This document shows positions 26,927 to 36,046 of a DNA stretch of 64,000 bases, in pieces. Origin of the DNA: Thiomicrorhabdus aquaedulcis (GTDB taxonomy: Bacteria; Pseudomonadota; Gammaproteobacteria; Thiomicrospirales; Thiomicrospiraceae); assembly GCF_004001325.1 (NCBI RefSeq), contig NZ_AP018722.1, positions 868,001 through 932,000 on the forward strand, given 5' to 3'. Position numbers and translations under genes: made by a program. Position 1 is the stretch's first letter, and each line of letters starts with the position of its first letter. Below the pieces are notes generated by a model. The model worked only from the letters and a program-made list of their open reading frames with translations. It was not told where the DNA came from and ran no database searches.

Positions 26927-27913
26927 ATGACAGACAATATACTTTCACTGGAGGCTATTTTAGCCAGCGCGGAATTGGCACAATCAGCCGATGAATTGGC
27001 GGCACACTCTGATTACAAAGCCGGTTTTGCTGCGGTAATTGGCCGTCCTAATGTGGGTAAATCCACTATTATGAACGAGTTGCTGGGGCAAAAACTCAGC
27101 ATTACCTCACACAAACCACAAACTACGCGCCATCGCATTCACGGCATTCACACCACCGACACGCATCAAATTGTTTATGTAGACACGCCAGGAATGCACT
27201 TGGGTGGGCAAAAGTCCATTAACGATTATATGAACCGCACCGCCAACAGCGCGTTTGCCGATGTAGACGTCATTTTATTTGTGGTCGAAGCCGGGCGTTG
27301 GAGCAGTGAAGACCAAGCGGTCGCTAAAAAATTGCAAGGCAGTCCAACGCCGGTGGTGGTGTTGGTGAATAAAATTGATAATTTTAAAAACAAAGAAGAC
27401 CTGTTTCCGTACTTGCAAAAAGTGGCCGCTAACGTTGAATTTACGACGTTAATCCCTATTTCGGCTTACAAGCGCAATGGGTTGGATTTGGTTGAAAAAG
27501 AAGTTTTAAAATACCTGCCCAATCAAGCCAAACTGTTTCCAGAAGAGTACATTACCGACCGTTCAACGCGCTTTTTGGCATCGGAAATTATTCGTGAAAA
27601 ACTCATGCGCAGTTTAGGCGAAGAAGTGCCGTATGGCGCTACTGTTGAAATTGAACAGCTTAAGTTTAACGAGGACCAAAATCGCTGGGAAGTAAATGCA
27701 CTTATTTTGGTAGAGCGCCCTGGGCAAAAGCAAATTGTGATTGGTAACAAAGGTTCGCTTATTAAAGAGATGGGCATTCAAGCACGTAAAGATTTAACCA
27801 CCTTGCTGGACGGTCGAGTGCATTTGGAGTTGTGGGTTAAAATCAAAGAAAATTGGTCGGATGACGCACGTGCGTTGGCCAGTTTGGGTTACGACGACAA
27901 TTACAGCAGTTGA
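26927..27913 (+). CDS. era: GTPase Era
   Basis: A 328-residue GTPase that binds the 3' end of 16S rRNA during 30S maturation. G1 IGRPNVGKST, G2 TTRHRIHGI, G3 YVDTPGMH, G4 LVNKIDNF, and a C-terminal KH domain with QKQIVIGNKGSLIKEMGIQA and RVHLELWVKIKENWSDD. Start at the ATG (MTDNILSLEA) with AAGGA 6 bases upstream, rather than 11 codons earlier at 26894. The N-terminal extension of about 30 residues before the G domain is longer than usual. Confidence 0.96.
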   Translation: MTDNILSLEAILASAELAQSADELAAHSDYKAGFAAVIGRPNVGKSTIMNELLGQKLSITSHKPQTTRHRIHGIHTTDTHQIVYVDTPGMHLGGQKSINDYMNRTANSAFADVDVILFVVEAGRWSSEDQAVAKKLQGSPTPVVVLVNKIDNFKNKEDLFPYLQKVAANVEFTTLIPISAYKRNGLDLVEKEVLKYLPNQAKLFPEEYITDRSTRFLASEIIREKLMRSLGEEVPYGATVEIEQLKFNEDQNRWEVNALILVERPGQKQIVIGNKGSLIKEMGIQARKDLTTLLDGRVHLELWVKIKENWSDDARALASLGYDDNYSS

Positions 27914-27965
27914 GTTTTTAGCACCATTAACGGCGTTAACACCGTTAATTTTTGCCAGGTAACCC

Positions 27966-28709
27966 GTGGATATTGAACAAAACGCCTTTGTGCTGCATTC
28001 CAGACCCTATCGGGAAACCAGTTCGTTGGTAAGCTTGTTTACCCCGGATTATGGCAAGCTAACGGCGGTGGTGCGTGGTGTGCGTGGTGGCAAAAAAGCC
28101 GCTGCGCACAAAGTGGCCATGCTGCAACCGTTTCAAATGCTGACCATTGGGTGGCGTCACAATCCGCGCGCTACATCCGATCTAATTACCTTACAGCAAC
28201 TTGAAGCCACACCCTTACGTTTTCCGTTGTTGGGCGAAAACGCGGTGTGTGGTTTGTATGAAAACGAGCTGCTGTATCGAATGCTGTATCCTGGCGTGGT
28301 GTCTGAGGCGCTGTTTGTGGATTATCAACAGAGTTTGTACCATCTGGCCAACGCCCAAAATCGACTTGACCAGGCCTGGTCATTACGCCAATTTGAGTTT
28401 CAACTGTTGGATGCATTGGGGTTTGGTTTGGTGTGTGATGTGGATACCCAACAGCAACCGCTTGACCCACAATCCCAATACGCTTACTACCCCCAAATGG
28501 GGGCGGTGAAGTTAATGGACTCTGTGACCGAGCCGGGTCAAGCGGTGATTATACGGGGTGAATGTTTGTTAAAGTTGCCTCAGTTAAGCCTTTGCCCCAC
28601 GTGTATGAACGCGTGGAAAGCTTTATTGCGCAGCGCGTTGCAAGCGCATTTGGGCGCAAAACCCATTATGACGCGGCAACTGTTTAGCCGCGCGCCAACG
28701 ACGTATTAA
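27966..28709 (+). CDS. recO: DNA repair protein RecO
   Basis: A 247-residue RecO, which with RecR loads RecA at SSB-coated gaps. An OB-fold N-terminus ([40 protein letters not shown]) is followed by the helical domain. GTG start with AGGTAA upstream. The consensus palindrome GACCAGGCCTGGTC sits in the gene at 28368-28381, read as Asp-Gln-Ala-Trp, at a surface-helix position where RecO sequences vary. Confidence 0.94.
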   Translation: MDIEQNAFVLHSRPYRETSSLVSLFTPDYGKLTAVVRGVRGGKKAAAHKVAMLQPFQMLTIGWRHNPRATSDLITLQQLEATPLRFPLLGENAVCGLYENELLYRMLYPGVVSEALFVDYQQSLYHLANAQNRLDQAWSLRQFEFQLLDALGFGLVCDVDTQQQPLDPQSQYAYYPQMGAVKLMDSVTEPGQAVIIRGECLLKLPQLSLCPTCMNAWKALLRSALQAHLGAKPIMTRQLFSRAPTTY

Positions 28710-28770
28710 GACGACCGATAAAGTCGACTATAAAACCTCTCTATTTGCACTTGTTAAAAGGAAAATTGCC

Positions 28771-29520
28771 ATGAAACCTATCTATTTAGGGCTAAACATT
28801 GATCACGTTGCCACCTTAAGACAAGCGCGCGGTACGCGATACCCCGACCCGATTAAAGCGGCTCTAGACGCAGAAATGGCCGGTGCCGACAGCATAACGT
28901 TGCATTTACGCGAAGACCGTCGCCATATTCAAGACAGTGATGTAACGCGAATTTGTGCGATGCGTCAAACCAAAGTCAACTTAGAGATGGCGGCCACCGA
29001 AGAGATGGTGCAAATTGCCTTAGCACATCAACCCGAAGACATTTGCCTTGTGCCCGAAAAACGCGAAGAGCTCACCACCGAAGGCGGGTTGGATGTGGCC
29101 GGCCAACTGCCATGGCTTACCCAAGTGTGCGCGCGTTTGGCGCAAGCGGGTTGTCGAGTATCGCTGTTTATTGACCCAGATGAAGTGCAAATTGAAGCCG
29201 CTAAAGAAGCCGGTGCGCCAGTAATTGAACTGCACACCGGAACCTATGCCGAGTTAACCAAGCCGGCTGAAATTGCCGCTGAGCTAGAGCGTATTCGCCA
29301 TGCCGCAGAGTACGCCACCCGTTTGGGTTTGGTGGTCAATGCGGGGCACGGCTTGCATTATCATAACGTACAGCCGCTGGCCGCCATTAAAGAGATTGAA
29401 GAGCTTAACATTGGTCATGCCATTATTGCTCACGCCGTGTTTGTCGGCTTGCCTGAAGCGATTCGTGAGATGAAGCGTTTGATGGTGGAAGCGCGTCAAC
29501 AAGCGTATCTGCCTGAGTAA
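28771..29520 (+). CDS. pdxJ: Pyridoxine 5'-phosphate synthase
   Basis: A 249-residue TIM barrel that joins 1-deoxyxylulose 5-phosphate and 3-amino-1-hydroxyacetone phosphate to form pyridoxine 5'-phosphate. Motifs: [88 protein letters not shown]. It has AAAAGG before the ATG. acpS follows after 14 bases, the common pdxJ-acpS pair. Confidence 0.97.
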   Translation: MKPIYLGLNIDHVATLRQARGTRYPDPIKAALDAEMAGADSITLHLREDRRHIQDSDVTRICAMRQTKVNLEMAATEEMVQIALAHQPEDICLVPEKREELTTEGGLDVAGQLPWLTQVCARLAQAGCRVSLFIDPDEVQIEAAKEAGAPVIELHTGTYAELTKPAEIAAELERIRHAAEYATRLGLVVNAGHGLHYHNVQPLAAIKEIEELNIGHAIIAHAVFVGLPEAIREMKRLMVEARQQAYLPE

Positions 29521-29534
29521 ATTAAAGGCTTAAT

Positions 29535-29915
29535 ATGATTATTGGCATTGGCACCGACATTGTAGACGTAGCGCGGATTGCGGGTGTGTACCAGCGCCAA
29601 GGTGATGCGTTTGCCAAACGTTTATTGTCGCCCAGCGAGTTATTGGATTACACCCAGCACACCCACCCCGAACGCTTTTTGGCCAAACGTTGGGCGCTTA
29701 AAGAAGCGGTCTCTAAAGCGTTGGGCACGGGCATTAGCCAAGGGGTCTGTTTTTGCGATATGACCATTGGCCACAGTCCTTTGGGGCAGCCCATTTTAAC
29801 CTTAGCCAATCAAACACTCGCTCACGCCAACCGCTTGGGCATTACCAATTGGTCGGTGAGTGTGAGCGATGAAAAAACTCACGCGGTGGCGTTTGTCATT
29901 GCTGAACAGCGCTAA
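29535..29915 (+). CDS. acpS: Holo-[acyl-carrier-protein] synthase
   Basis: A 126-residue AcpS that attaches phosphopantetheine to acyl carrier protein. Signature IIGIGTDIVDVARIAGV (Mg-binding Asp) at the start, then ERFLAKRWALKEAVSKALGT and the C-terminal SVSDEKTHAVAFVIAEQ. Typical length. Last clearly intact gene of the lepA operon. Confidence 0.96.
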   Translation: MIIGIGTDIVDVARIAGVYQRQGDAFAKRLLSPSELLDYTQHTHPERFLAKRWALKEAVSKALGTGISQGVCFCDMTIGHSPLGQPILTLANQTLAHANRLGITNWSVSVSDEKTHAVAFVIAEQR

Positions 29916-29979
29916 GGAAGTCTTAACCCGCCTTATTCTTCACGCACTCTTTAAAAAACCATCGTTAGGAACTCATAGC

Positions 29980-30692
29980 ATGAATAAAAGTCTTATCACC
30001 AATCTAGTTGCGGCGTTGTTGCTGGTGGCCGGTGTGTTATTAAATAACACGCTATTGAGCTTGGTTGGCTTGTTTGCCTTATCGGGCGGGTTAACCAACT
30101 GGCTGGCGATTCATATGTTGTTTGAAAAAGTACCAGGCCTGGTCGGTTCTGGGGTGATTCCCGCGCAGTTTGAGGCCTTTAAAAATGCCATTAAAACGCT
30201 CATGATGGAACAGTTTTTTACCCAAGCCAACATTGATCGCTTTGTAAGCGGGCAAGATTCGCAGGTGCATTTGCACTTGCAACCGGTCATTGAAAAAGTC
30301 GATTTATCGCCTTCGTTTGACAAGCTGGTGGACGTGATTATGAACTCGTCGTTTGGCAGCATGCTCAGCATGTTTGGCGGCGCTAGCGCACTCACGCCGC
30401 TAAAAGAGCCGTTTGTGCTTAATATGAAACAGTCGTTGATTGAACTCACACAACAAGAATCGTTTATAGAACTGCTTAAAAATCAGATTGATCAGCCCAA
30501 TGTGATGGCCGAAATTCGCGCAAAATCGAAGAAATTATTGATGCCCGGCTAACCGAACTTACCCCGCAAATGGTAAAGCAAATGGTGCACACCATGATAC
30601 AGCAACACCTTGGTTGGCTGGTGGTGTGGGGTGGCGTGTTTGGTGGGCTAATTGGTTTGGTTTCGGGGCTGGTCGCCCCAATGATGGCATGA
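29980..30692 (+). pseudogene. DUF445-family membrane protein, frameshifted
   Basis: The start MNKSLITNLVAALLLVAG has TTAGGA upstream. The N-terminus has two hydrophobic stretches and GGLTNWLAIHMLFEKVPGLV, the DUF445 hallmark (GxxTNxxAxxMLF). The frame ends early at 30552. Adding one A to the A4 run at 30522-30525 restores IRAK-IEEIIDARLTELTPQM and a C-terminal transmembrane segment (GWLVVWGGVFGGLIGLVSGL) up to the TGA at 30692, as in intact family members. Function unknown. The palindrome lies at 30132-30143 (phase Pro-Gly-Leu). Confidence 0.8.
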
Positions 30693-30723
30693 TGTTGCTT
30701 TTAAGGCCTGGGCATTTTGAATG

Positions 30724-30735
30724 ACCAGGCCTGGT
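30724..30735. repeat. Intergenic palindrome ACCAGGCCTGGT
   Basis: Copy of the genome-wide repeat between the convergent DUF445 and EAL genes, 31 bases after the restored DUF445 stop. A nearby AAGGCCTGGG (30702-30711) is a partial second half-site. Confidence 0.85.
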
Positions 30736-30759
30736 TGATTGTTTTAAATAAAACTGGTT

Positions 30760-31521
30760 TTATACAAAGCCGGCCACTTCGGGTAAGGTTTCAAAGCCGG
30801 GTTTGGCAAAATAGTAACCTTGCATCAGCTCTACCCCTTCTTTGGCAAAAAAGTCTACTTCTTCTTTGCATTCAAGCCCTTCGGCCAGCACGGTAATGTT
30901 GAGTTGCTGGCAAATCGAAATCAACCCTTTGGCAATAATTTGTTTAACTGGATTTAGGTGAATGTCACGGATTAATTCCATGTCGATTTTTAATATATTG
31001 GGTATGAAATTGGCCAATAAATTTAAACCCGCATGACCCGCACCAAAGTCATCAATAGCCGTGGTAAAGCCTTGTTTTTGATAGTAATTAAAGATTTTAG
31101 TAAGGTGTTTTGAATCCACAACCACTTCAGATTCGGTAATCTCAAACATAATTTGACTAATTGGAAAATTATGCAATTTTGCGGCGCGTAAGGTGCTTTG
31201 AATGCAATGCTCTGGTTGGTAGACGGCATTGGGTAAAAAGTTAATGCTTAACATCGATTTTAAGTTAAGTTGCGCGGCTAAACCAATGGCCTTAACCCGA
31301 CAGGCCTGGTCAAAAGCGTAGCGATTTTGGTCATCCACTAGCGACAAAATGCTGTAAGCCGACTCACCATTTTCGCCACGCACTAAGGCTTCATAACCAA
31401 AAATGGTGTGCGTTGAAATGTTAACGATGGGTTGAAACGCATAACTAAAACCAAAGGGCAGTTGAGCGGCACAATGCTCACAGCCTATTTGAATGTCCGC
31501 AATTGGAAAGTAGGTTCCCAT
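30760..31521 (-). CDS. EAL-domain c-di-GMP phosphodiesterase
   Basis: A 253-residue stand-alone EAL protein. All main catalytic motifs are present: FGYEALVRGE, INFLPNA, FEITESEVV (Glu), AIDDFGAGHAGLN, LKIDMELI (Lys), VLAEGLE (Glu) and QGYYFAKP. It is therefore probably an active cyclic-di-GMP phosphodiesterase. A short N-terminal CEHC motif may bind metal or be redox-active. No membrane segment. A near-copy of the palindrome (ACAGGCCTGG at 31300-31309) encodes Asp-Gln-Ala-Cys. Confidence 0.9.
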   Translation of the reverse strand: MGTYFPIADIQIGCEHCAAQLPFGFSYAFQPIVNISTHTIFGYEALVRGENGESAYSILSLVDDQNRYAFDQACRVKAIGLAAQLNLKSMLSINFLPNAVYQPEHCIQSTLRAAKLHNFPISQIMFEITESEVVVDSKHLTKIFNYYQKQGFTTAIDDFGAGHAGLNLLANFIPNILKIDMELIRDIHLNPVKQIIAKGLISICQQLNITVLAEGLECKEEVDFFAKEGVELMQGYYFAKPGFETLPEVAGFV

Positions 31522-31665
31522 AAAAAAGGTTCCTTAAAATTAAAATGATTATTCTACGCTGTAACAAGCCAATTAGAGATGAATTTAAAAAACTTTAAGA
31601 CAACAGTCACGCTCTACACGCGTTATTTAAACAGACACCGCTAATTTGAGCTTTTAAACGGTCTG

Positions 31666-31917
31666 TTAATCCACCGAACGATTAAGCTTGTTGCTCAGCG
31701 TCTGTTTGATTTTTTGCCACAGCGGTTTGCCCAACAGTAAAATCGCCAGGTAAAACGTCACTTCGGCAAAAATAATCAGTGCCGTGATAAACGCGGCGAT
31801 TTGCCCAACACTCAGGTCTAAAAACGGCACAATAAACACCGCAATCCAAGCCAGTGTTGACAGCGCAATCAGTCCATAGCCCAACGTTTTTAGCATACGG
31901 TAATCACTTAATGTCAT
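31666..31917 (-). CDS. Small two-helix membrane protein (transporter-suffix-like)
   Basis: An 83-residue protein with two hydrophobic helices (LIALSTLAWIAVFIVPFL and AAFITALIIFAEVTFYLAIL) and a basic C-terminus. It resembles the short 'transporter suffix domain' proteins; function unknown. Its ATG overlaps the stop of the upstream RIO kinase gene by 4 bases (ATGA), so the two are translationally coupled. Confidence 0.75.
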   Translation of the reverse strand: MTLSDYRMLKTLGYGLIALSTLAWIAVFIVPFLDLSVGQIAAFITALIIFAEVTFYLAILLLGKPLWQKIKQTLSNKLNRSVD

Positions 31918-32816
31918 CTATATTCAGGTGGGCAATAATCATCGTCCACAGGTTTTTCGTCTTCTAACCCCTGGGCAATTCTTAAACGAGCCAGGCGCGC
32001 TTGTTCGGCCGCAAAAGCGGCTTTAATCTCTTCCATCACGGCGTCCACATCGGCCTCTATTTCTACTTCGTCAAATTCGCCAGTCAATTGCAAGTCACGG
32101 TCTAGTTCGCCTTTTTCAAACAGTGCCCAGATCTCTTTGGCGTACTGTGTAGTAAGCAGTTCGGGTGCGTATTGGCCATAGTATTCGGTCATGTTATTGA
32201 CATCACGTGCCAGCATGCGTTTGGCATTGTTGTTGGCCGCCGCGTACACCGCTTGGGGCAGGTCAATAATCACTGGGCCGTACTGGTCGAGTAGCACATT
32301 AAATTCCGATAAATCGCCATGCACCAAGCCCACGCACAACATGCGCATTATGTAGTGCATGACCACGGCGTGGTCTTCAAGTGCTTGTTCGTGGGTAAGG
32401 GTTACGTCGTTGAGTCTGGGGGCTACGTCGCCGTTTTCGTCGGTAATTAATTCCATTAACAACACGCCGTCAAAACAGCCGTAGGGTTGTGGCACCCTAA
32501 CACCGGCAGCGGCCAGTTGGTAAAGTGCGTCTACCTCGGCATTTTGCCAAACGGTTTCTTGTTCGGCGCGGCCAAATTTAGAACCTTTTTCCATGGCACG
32601 CGCGCGGCGACTGTTGCGAACTTTACGTCCTTCTTGGTATTCAACCGCCTTTTTAAAACTGCGCTTATTGGCTTCTTTGTAAATCTTGGCGCAGCGTATT
32701 TGAGTACCACAGCGCACCACAAATACATCGGCCTCTTTACCGCTCATTAACGGACGCAACACTTCATCCACCAGGCCATCTTCAACCAATGGCAAAATTC
32801 TTTTTGGGGTTTTCAT
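31914..32816 (-). CDS. RIO1-type serine protein kinase
   Basis: A 300-residue atypical kinase of the RIO family. ATP-binding region SGKEADVFVVRCG, then RCAKIYKEANKRSFKKAVEY, catalytic loop GLVHGDLSEFNVLLD and metal-binding PVIIDLPQAV. In archaea and eukaryotes RIO kinases act in small-subunit ribosome maturation; in bacteria the role is largely unknown. The C-terminal 60 residues are acidic and helical. Followed by the overlapping small membrane protein gene. Confidence 0.92.
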   Translation of the reverse strand: MKTPKRILPLVEDGLVDEVLRPLMSGKEADVFVVRCGTQIRCAKIYKEANKRSFKKAVEYQEGRKVRNSRRARAMEKGSKFGRAEQETVWQNAEVDALYQLAAAGVRVPQPYGCFDGVLLMELITDENGDVAPRLNDVTLTHEQALEDHAVVMHYIMRMLCVGLVHGDLSEFNVLLDQYGPVIIDLPQAVYAAANNNAKRMLARDVNNMTEYYGQYAPELLTTQYAKEIWALFEKGELDRDLQLTGEFDEVEIEADVDAVMEEIKAAFAAEQARLARLRIAQGLEDEKPVDDDYCPPEYR

Positions 32817-32949
32817 GGGGTATTTACAGCGTCCTTAGGCGTTAATAACAATATGGATGGCATCATACAATTTTTTGACTCAAAAAGGCTAAAAAGGGCG
32901 GTTAATCGGTTGGATTGGCTGAGTGTGCAAAGGTTACTACTAAAGGATA

Positions 32950-33426
32950 TTATTTATACCAAATGCGGTTAACGTACCAAACTTTTGTGCCTTCTGGAGT
33001 AATGACCGTCACTTCATCGTCCACTTGTTTGCCAATCAGCGCCCGCGCCATGGGCGAGTTGATGCTGATGGCGTTTTTTTGCGGGTCAAATTCATCCGCG
33101 CCCACAATGCGATAGTGCACCACCAGTTTGGCGTCGTTTTCAAGCTCTACCCATGCGCCAAAATAGACTTTGCCTTCTTGCTGTGGCGAATAATGCACAA
33201 TTTTAAGTTCGTCTAAGCGTTTGCGTAAAAACCGAATACGGCGATCAATCTCACGCAAACGACGCTTACCTTCTTTGTATTCGGCATTTTCTGACCGGTC
33301 GCCATGCGCAGCGGCTTCGGTTACCGCTACGGTGGTGTCGCGTCGTTCAATGCGCCATAAAAAGTCGAGTTCTTTTTCTAAGACCGCACGGCCTTCTTGA
33401 GTGATTAAATTTGCTGGGCTGTTCAT
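32950..33426 (-). CDS. greB: Transcription elongation factor GreB
   Basis: A 158-residue Gre factor that rescues backtracked RNA polymerase by stimulating transcript cleavage. N-terminal coiled coil with LITQEGRAVLEKELDFLWRI, acidic tip residues in AHGDRSENAEYKEGKRRLRE and a C-terminal FKBP-like domain (VELENDAKLVVHYRIVGADE, INSPMARALIGKQVDDEVTV). The basic-patch spacing and the motif WRIERRDTT fit GreB better than GreA. Confidence 0.94.
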   Translation of the reverse strand: MNSPANLITQEGRAVLEKELDFLWRIERRDTTVAVTEAAAHGDRSENAEYKEGKRRLREIDRRIRFLRKRLDELKIVHYSPQQEGKVYFGAWVELENDAKLVVHYRIVGADEFDPQKNAISINSPMARALIGKQVDDEVTVITPEGTKVWYVNRIWYK

Positions 33427-33451
33427 CGTATTAACTTAAATGAGTGTGGGG

Positions 33452-33904
33452 TTATTCTGGAAACCAGGGGGATTTTTCGGCTTGTTGGTAGAGTTGGTTA
33501 AACTGGTTTTGTAAGTCGTCTACTAACCCTTGGTCTTTGGCGTTTTGACAGCTGCTAAGTTGATTGAGTTGCTCGTTAAGCTGGTGTTCTAGGGCTTGTT
33601 TTAGCACTTTAATGTCTTGGTTTAGATGACGTTTAACGTAGTTGTGGGCGGTTAAACGGTATTTGGTGACAAACAAGCGGTTTACTTTGTCGTAATGTTT
33701 GTCAAAACTGACTCCGCGACAGCGTTTGTTGTAAAAGTCGTAGCGAATAGCGGTTTCAATAAGGGCTGTATGCAATGCGGCGTCGGCTAAAGGCTGCGGG
33801 GTATTTTGTGGCTGCGTGGTTTGTGCCGTGGCAGGGGTGGCCGCTTGAATGGGCAGGCTTAACATTAAAAAAGCCGTAACAATAAATAGCACTGGTGTTG
33901 ACAT
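33452..33904 (-). CDS. Secreted protein of unknown function
   Basis: About 150 residues: signal peptide MSTPVLFIVTAFLMLSLPIQ with likely cleavage after QAA, a Thr/Gln/Pro-rich linker, then a helical domain with two Cys (NKRCRG and SSCQNA) that could form a disulfide in the periplasm. The open frame can be extended to 33991, but its first residues come from the tip of the adjacent MITE. The ATG at 33904, with GGGGG 8-12 bases upstream, begins the signal peptide. Family not recognised. Confidence 0.7.
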   Translation of the reverse strand: MSTPVLFIVTAFLMLSLPIQAATPATAQTTQPQNTPQPLADAALHTALIETAIRYDFYNKRCRGVSFDKHYDKVNRLFVTKYRLTAHNYVKRHLNQDIKVLKQALEHQLNEQLNQLSSCQNAKDQGLVDDLQNQFNQLYQQAEKSPWFPE

Positions 33905-33978
33905 AAGTGTGACCCCCAAAGTTAAAACAATTTTTAAGTGTAATGGTTTTAAGGGGTAAATCCAATGTTTAACTTTAA

Positions 33979-34137
33979 GAGACCTTTGCACGAGTGGGGT
34001 GCGAGAAAAAAATGTGGAAAAATTTACCTGATTAAGGCGGGAAACGCAGTGAATAGCTGGCTATTAACAAGTTTTCCAACGAAAAGCAGGAAAATTTTAA
34101 CCATTTTTGGCCGTACATCGACTCGTGCAAAGGTCTC
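33979..34137. mobile_element. 159-bp MITE, copy 1
   Basis: Terminal inverted repeats GAGACCTTTGCACGAGT (left) and ACTCGTGCAAAGGTCTC (right), no coding capacity, and a perfect 5-base target duplication TTTAA at 33974-33978 and 34138-34142. Nearly identical to 41403-41561 and, inverted, to 44071-44229. Interior has a GTGAATAG-type hairpin. It must be mobilised by a transposase elsewhere that recognises the same ends; none is in this window. Confidence 0.92.
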
Positions 34138-34173
34138 TTTAAGGCGTTGGCTTCTTCCGCCGCGTGTCTAAAA

Positions 34174-34204
34174 TAAAAAACCGCCAAAAGATGGGCGGTT
34201 TTAA
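34174..34204 (-). terminator. Terminator of the sqr-DUF6858 transcript
   Basis: Stem AAACCGCC / GGGCGGTTT with a loop of about 8 bases, preceded on this strand by six A, which read as T6 in the reverse transcript. It is located 26 bases past the DUF6858-like stop. Confidence 0.75.
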
Positions 34205-34229
34205 GAGAGGTTAAACGTTCATTTACGAC

Positions 34230-34615
34230 TTATTTAATCAACGATTTTACCCAAGCTTCCATGGTGTCGTTGGCAATGGGATTAGGGGCTTCCATAAAGT
34301 TGACCACAAAACGATCGCCCAAATCGGTTACGCCAATAGAGCGTGGGCGCACGGCGACTGGGTCGGCCGAAGGCAGTTGCATACCAAAACATAAAATGAT
34401 GTTTTGCGCGTCTTTAATGTCGGGATTAATTTCGCCATCAATGCTTTTGGTGTGGCTGTAATGGTCAAAAATGGCGATGTTAACCGCTTTTGGGTGCGCT
34501 TCAATTAAGCCGTGCAAATAATTTAAAATGTCTTTTACGCTGGCAAATCTAGACTCGTCTTTGGTAAATTCAAGTTCAAAATAGGGTATTTTTCTTTAAA
34601 TATTTTTTGTTTCAT
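34230..34615 (-). pseudogene. DUF6858-like protein, frameshifted
   Basis: The ATG at 34615 opens MKQKIFKEKYPI and stops at a TAA after about 26 codons. If the A5 run (T5 at 34589-34593 on the given strand) had six bases, the frame would read KEKIPYFELEFTKDESRF and continue through YLHGLIEAHPKAVNIAIFDH and RPRSIGVTDLGDRFVV to the stop at 34230, about 127 residues. Small proteins of this type (recalled as DUF6858) accompany sulfur-oxidation genes in related bacteria. It lies 48 bases downstream of the sqr-like gene. Function unknown. Confidence 0.72.
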
Positions 34616-34663
34616 GGGGTAATTCTCTTAAGTTGTAATTGGTAAGTGGTTAGGGTCTTTGTG

Positions 34664-35788
34664 TTATTTGTATTGACGCAAATACAGTATTTCAAAGCCG
34701 CGTTTGGCCCAATGCAGTAGACGGCAAGGCGGTAATAAGGTGGTGCCTTTTTCGGTGCGTTTGATTAAAATGCCGTGGGTTAAGGTGTCTACAATGCAAA
34801 TAAGTTCGTGCTTAAAGCTAACAAAGTCGCTTTGCCCTTGCAGCGATTTAACCAAGTTGGTGGCGGCGGCTTTAGCTTGTAAATCGGCGGCGTGCGCTTG
34901 TTTGGGTTGCCAATCGGGTCCTGGAAAACTCCCGTTATCACCGGCGACAAAGACGTTTTGATAGCCTTCAACTTGCGTCTGCATGTTGGCGGTAATCATG
35001 CCGCCGGGTGATTTGGGCAGTTCTGATTGGTCTAACCACGCCGGGCCGGTCATGCCAGGCATAAATAAAATTAAATCGGCGTGAAACTCACCACCTTCGG
35101 TTTTAACCAGGTTGCTCTCAAAACCGACCATTTTGTGGCCAAGATGAGTGTCGATGTCTTGTTTGGCCATCATGCTGGCGAGCTTTTCGGGCACTTTTTC
35201 GCCTAAGCGTAAACCGGGTTGGGCAGACGGGTTAAAAAACACAATTTTGAAATTTTTACGGCGACCTTGTTTGCGCAGTAGGTTATCAATACCAAACAAA
35301 AATTCAAACATTGGCCCGCCGCGCATGGCCGAAGGTTCGTTGGGGTTGGCGCCAAAGCCAATGGCGATGGTGCCCGATTCCATCGCGTCTAAACGGTCAC
35401 GAATTTTTTCGGCGGCTAAAATGCCTTCGCATGGTGTAATGGCGTGTTCAATGCCGGGAAGTTTTTTAATAAAACGTCCTCCGCTGGCAATAATTAAGCC
35501 GTCGTTAGGGTAGGTGCCTTTGTCGGTCACGACTGTACGGCCTTGATTAATGACGTTTTGCACAGTGCCTTCTACAAACTGCACGCGCTGACGATTAAAA
35601 AAGTTATGCAAATTAATGCGTAAATCGTCGCCCTTGCGTAAACGCGCCGGAATCCAAATTAAACTGGGGTAATACACCAGTTCTTCGGTAGGGGCAATAA
35701 CGGTGATGTTGGCGTTGGGGGCTAATTTACGAGTTTGTTTAATTGCGGTGAGTGCGGCAAAACCGCTGCCTAAAATGGTGATGTTCAT
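34664..35788 (-). CDS. sqr: Sulfide:quinone oxidoreductase-like flavoprotein
   Basis: A 374-residue FAD enzyme of the Sqr/FCSD family that would pass electrons from sulfide to the quinone pool at the membrane. FAD-binding ITILGSGFAALTAIKQTR, YYPSLIWIPA, PNDGLIIASGGRFIKKLPG, GPMFEFLFGIDNLLRK, NVFVAGDNGSFPGPDWQPKQ. Only three Cys are present (about 120, 331 and 355); the central Cys of types I-V is replaced in SAMRGGPMFEF, a pattern like the less-studied SqrF group. A basic, aromatic C-terminus could bind the membrane. A polysulfide or other substrate is possible. Confidence 0.75.
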   Translation of the reverse strand: MNITILGSGFAALTAIKQTRKLAPNANITVIAPTEELVYYPSLIWIPARLRKGDDLRINLHNFFNRQRVQFVEGTVQNVINQGRTVVTDKGTYPNDGLIIASGGRFIKKLPGIEHAITPCEGILAAEKIRDRLDAMESGTIAIGFGANPNEPSAMRGGPMFEFLFGIDNLLRKQGRRKNFKIVFFNPSAQPGLRLGEKVPEKLASMMAKQDIDTHLGHKMVGFESNLVKTEGGEFHADLILFMPGMTGPAWLDQSELPKSPGGMITANMQTQVEGYQNVFVAGDNGSFPGPDWQPKQAHAADLQAKAAATNLVKSLQGQSDFVSFKHELICIVDTLTHGILIKRTEKGTTLLPPCRLLHWAKRGFEILYLRQYK

Positions 35789-36046
35789 GGGTGATACTCT
35801 GTGGTTTAATCATTAATTAATTTGATGCATTATAGAAAATATTTATAGGATAAGCATCTTAAAGTTGTTTATGAATCTTACCAAAATTAACTTATGAGTT
35901 GATGTCTAACTCAAGCAAAATATTGATTTGTTTGCTGTTTTTAAATGCCAATCCGTTAGAATAACGCCCCGTGTGCGCCGGAGTGCGTAGCGTACAATGA
36001 CGCAAAACGCTTGTTTAACATAAAAACATTGAAAAGGAGGCGTTGC

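Noticed and set aside
33905-33991. Longer N-terminus of the secreted protein gene
   Set aside because: The extra codons at the 5' end run into the MITE terminal repeat, and the ATG at 33904 begins a proper signal peptide with a ribosome-binding site.
35789-36046. Possible cobalamin riboswitch before the cobU operon
   Set aside because: No B12-box-like AGnCAGGAGACCTGCC sequence or recognisable conserved core was found in the 258-base leader.
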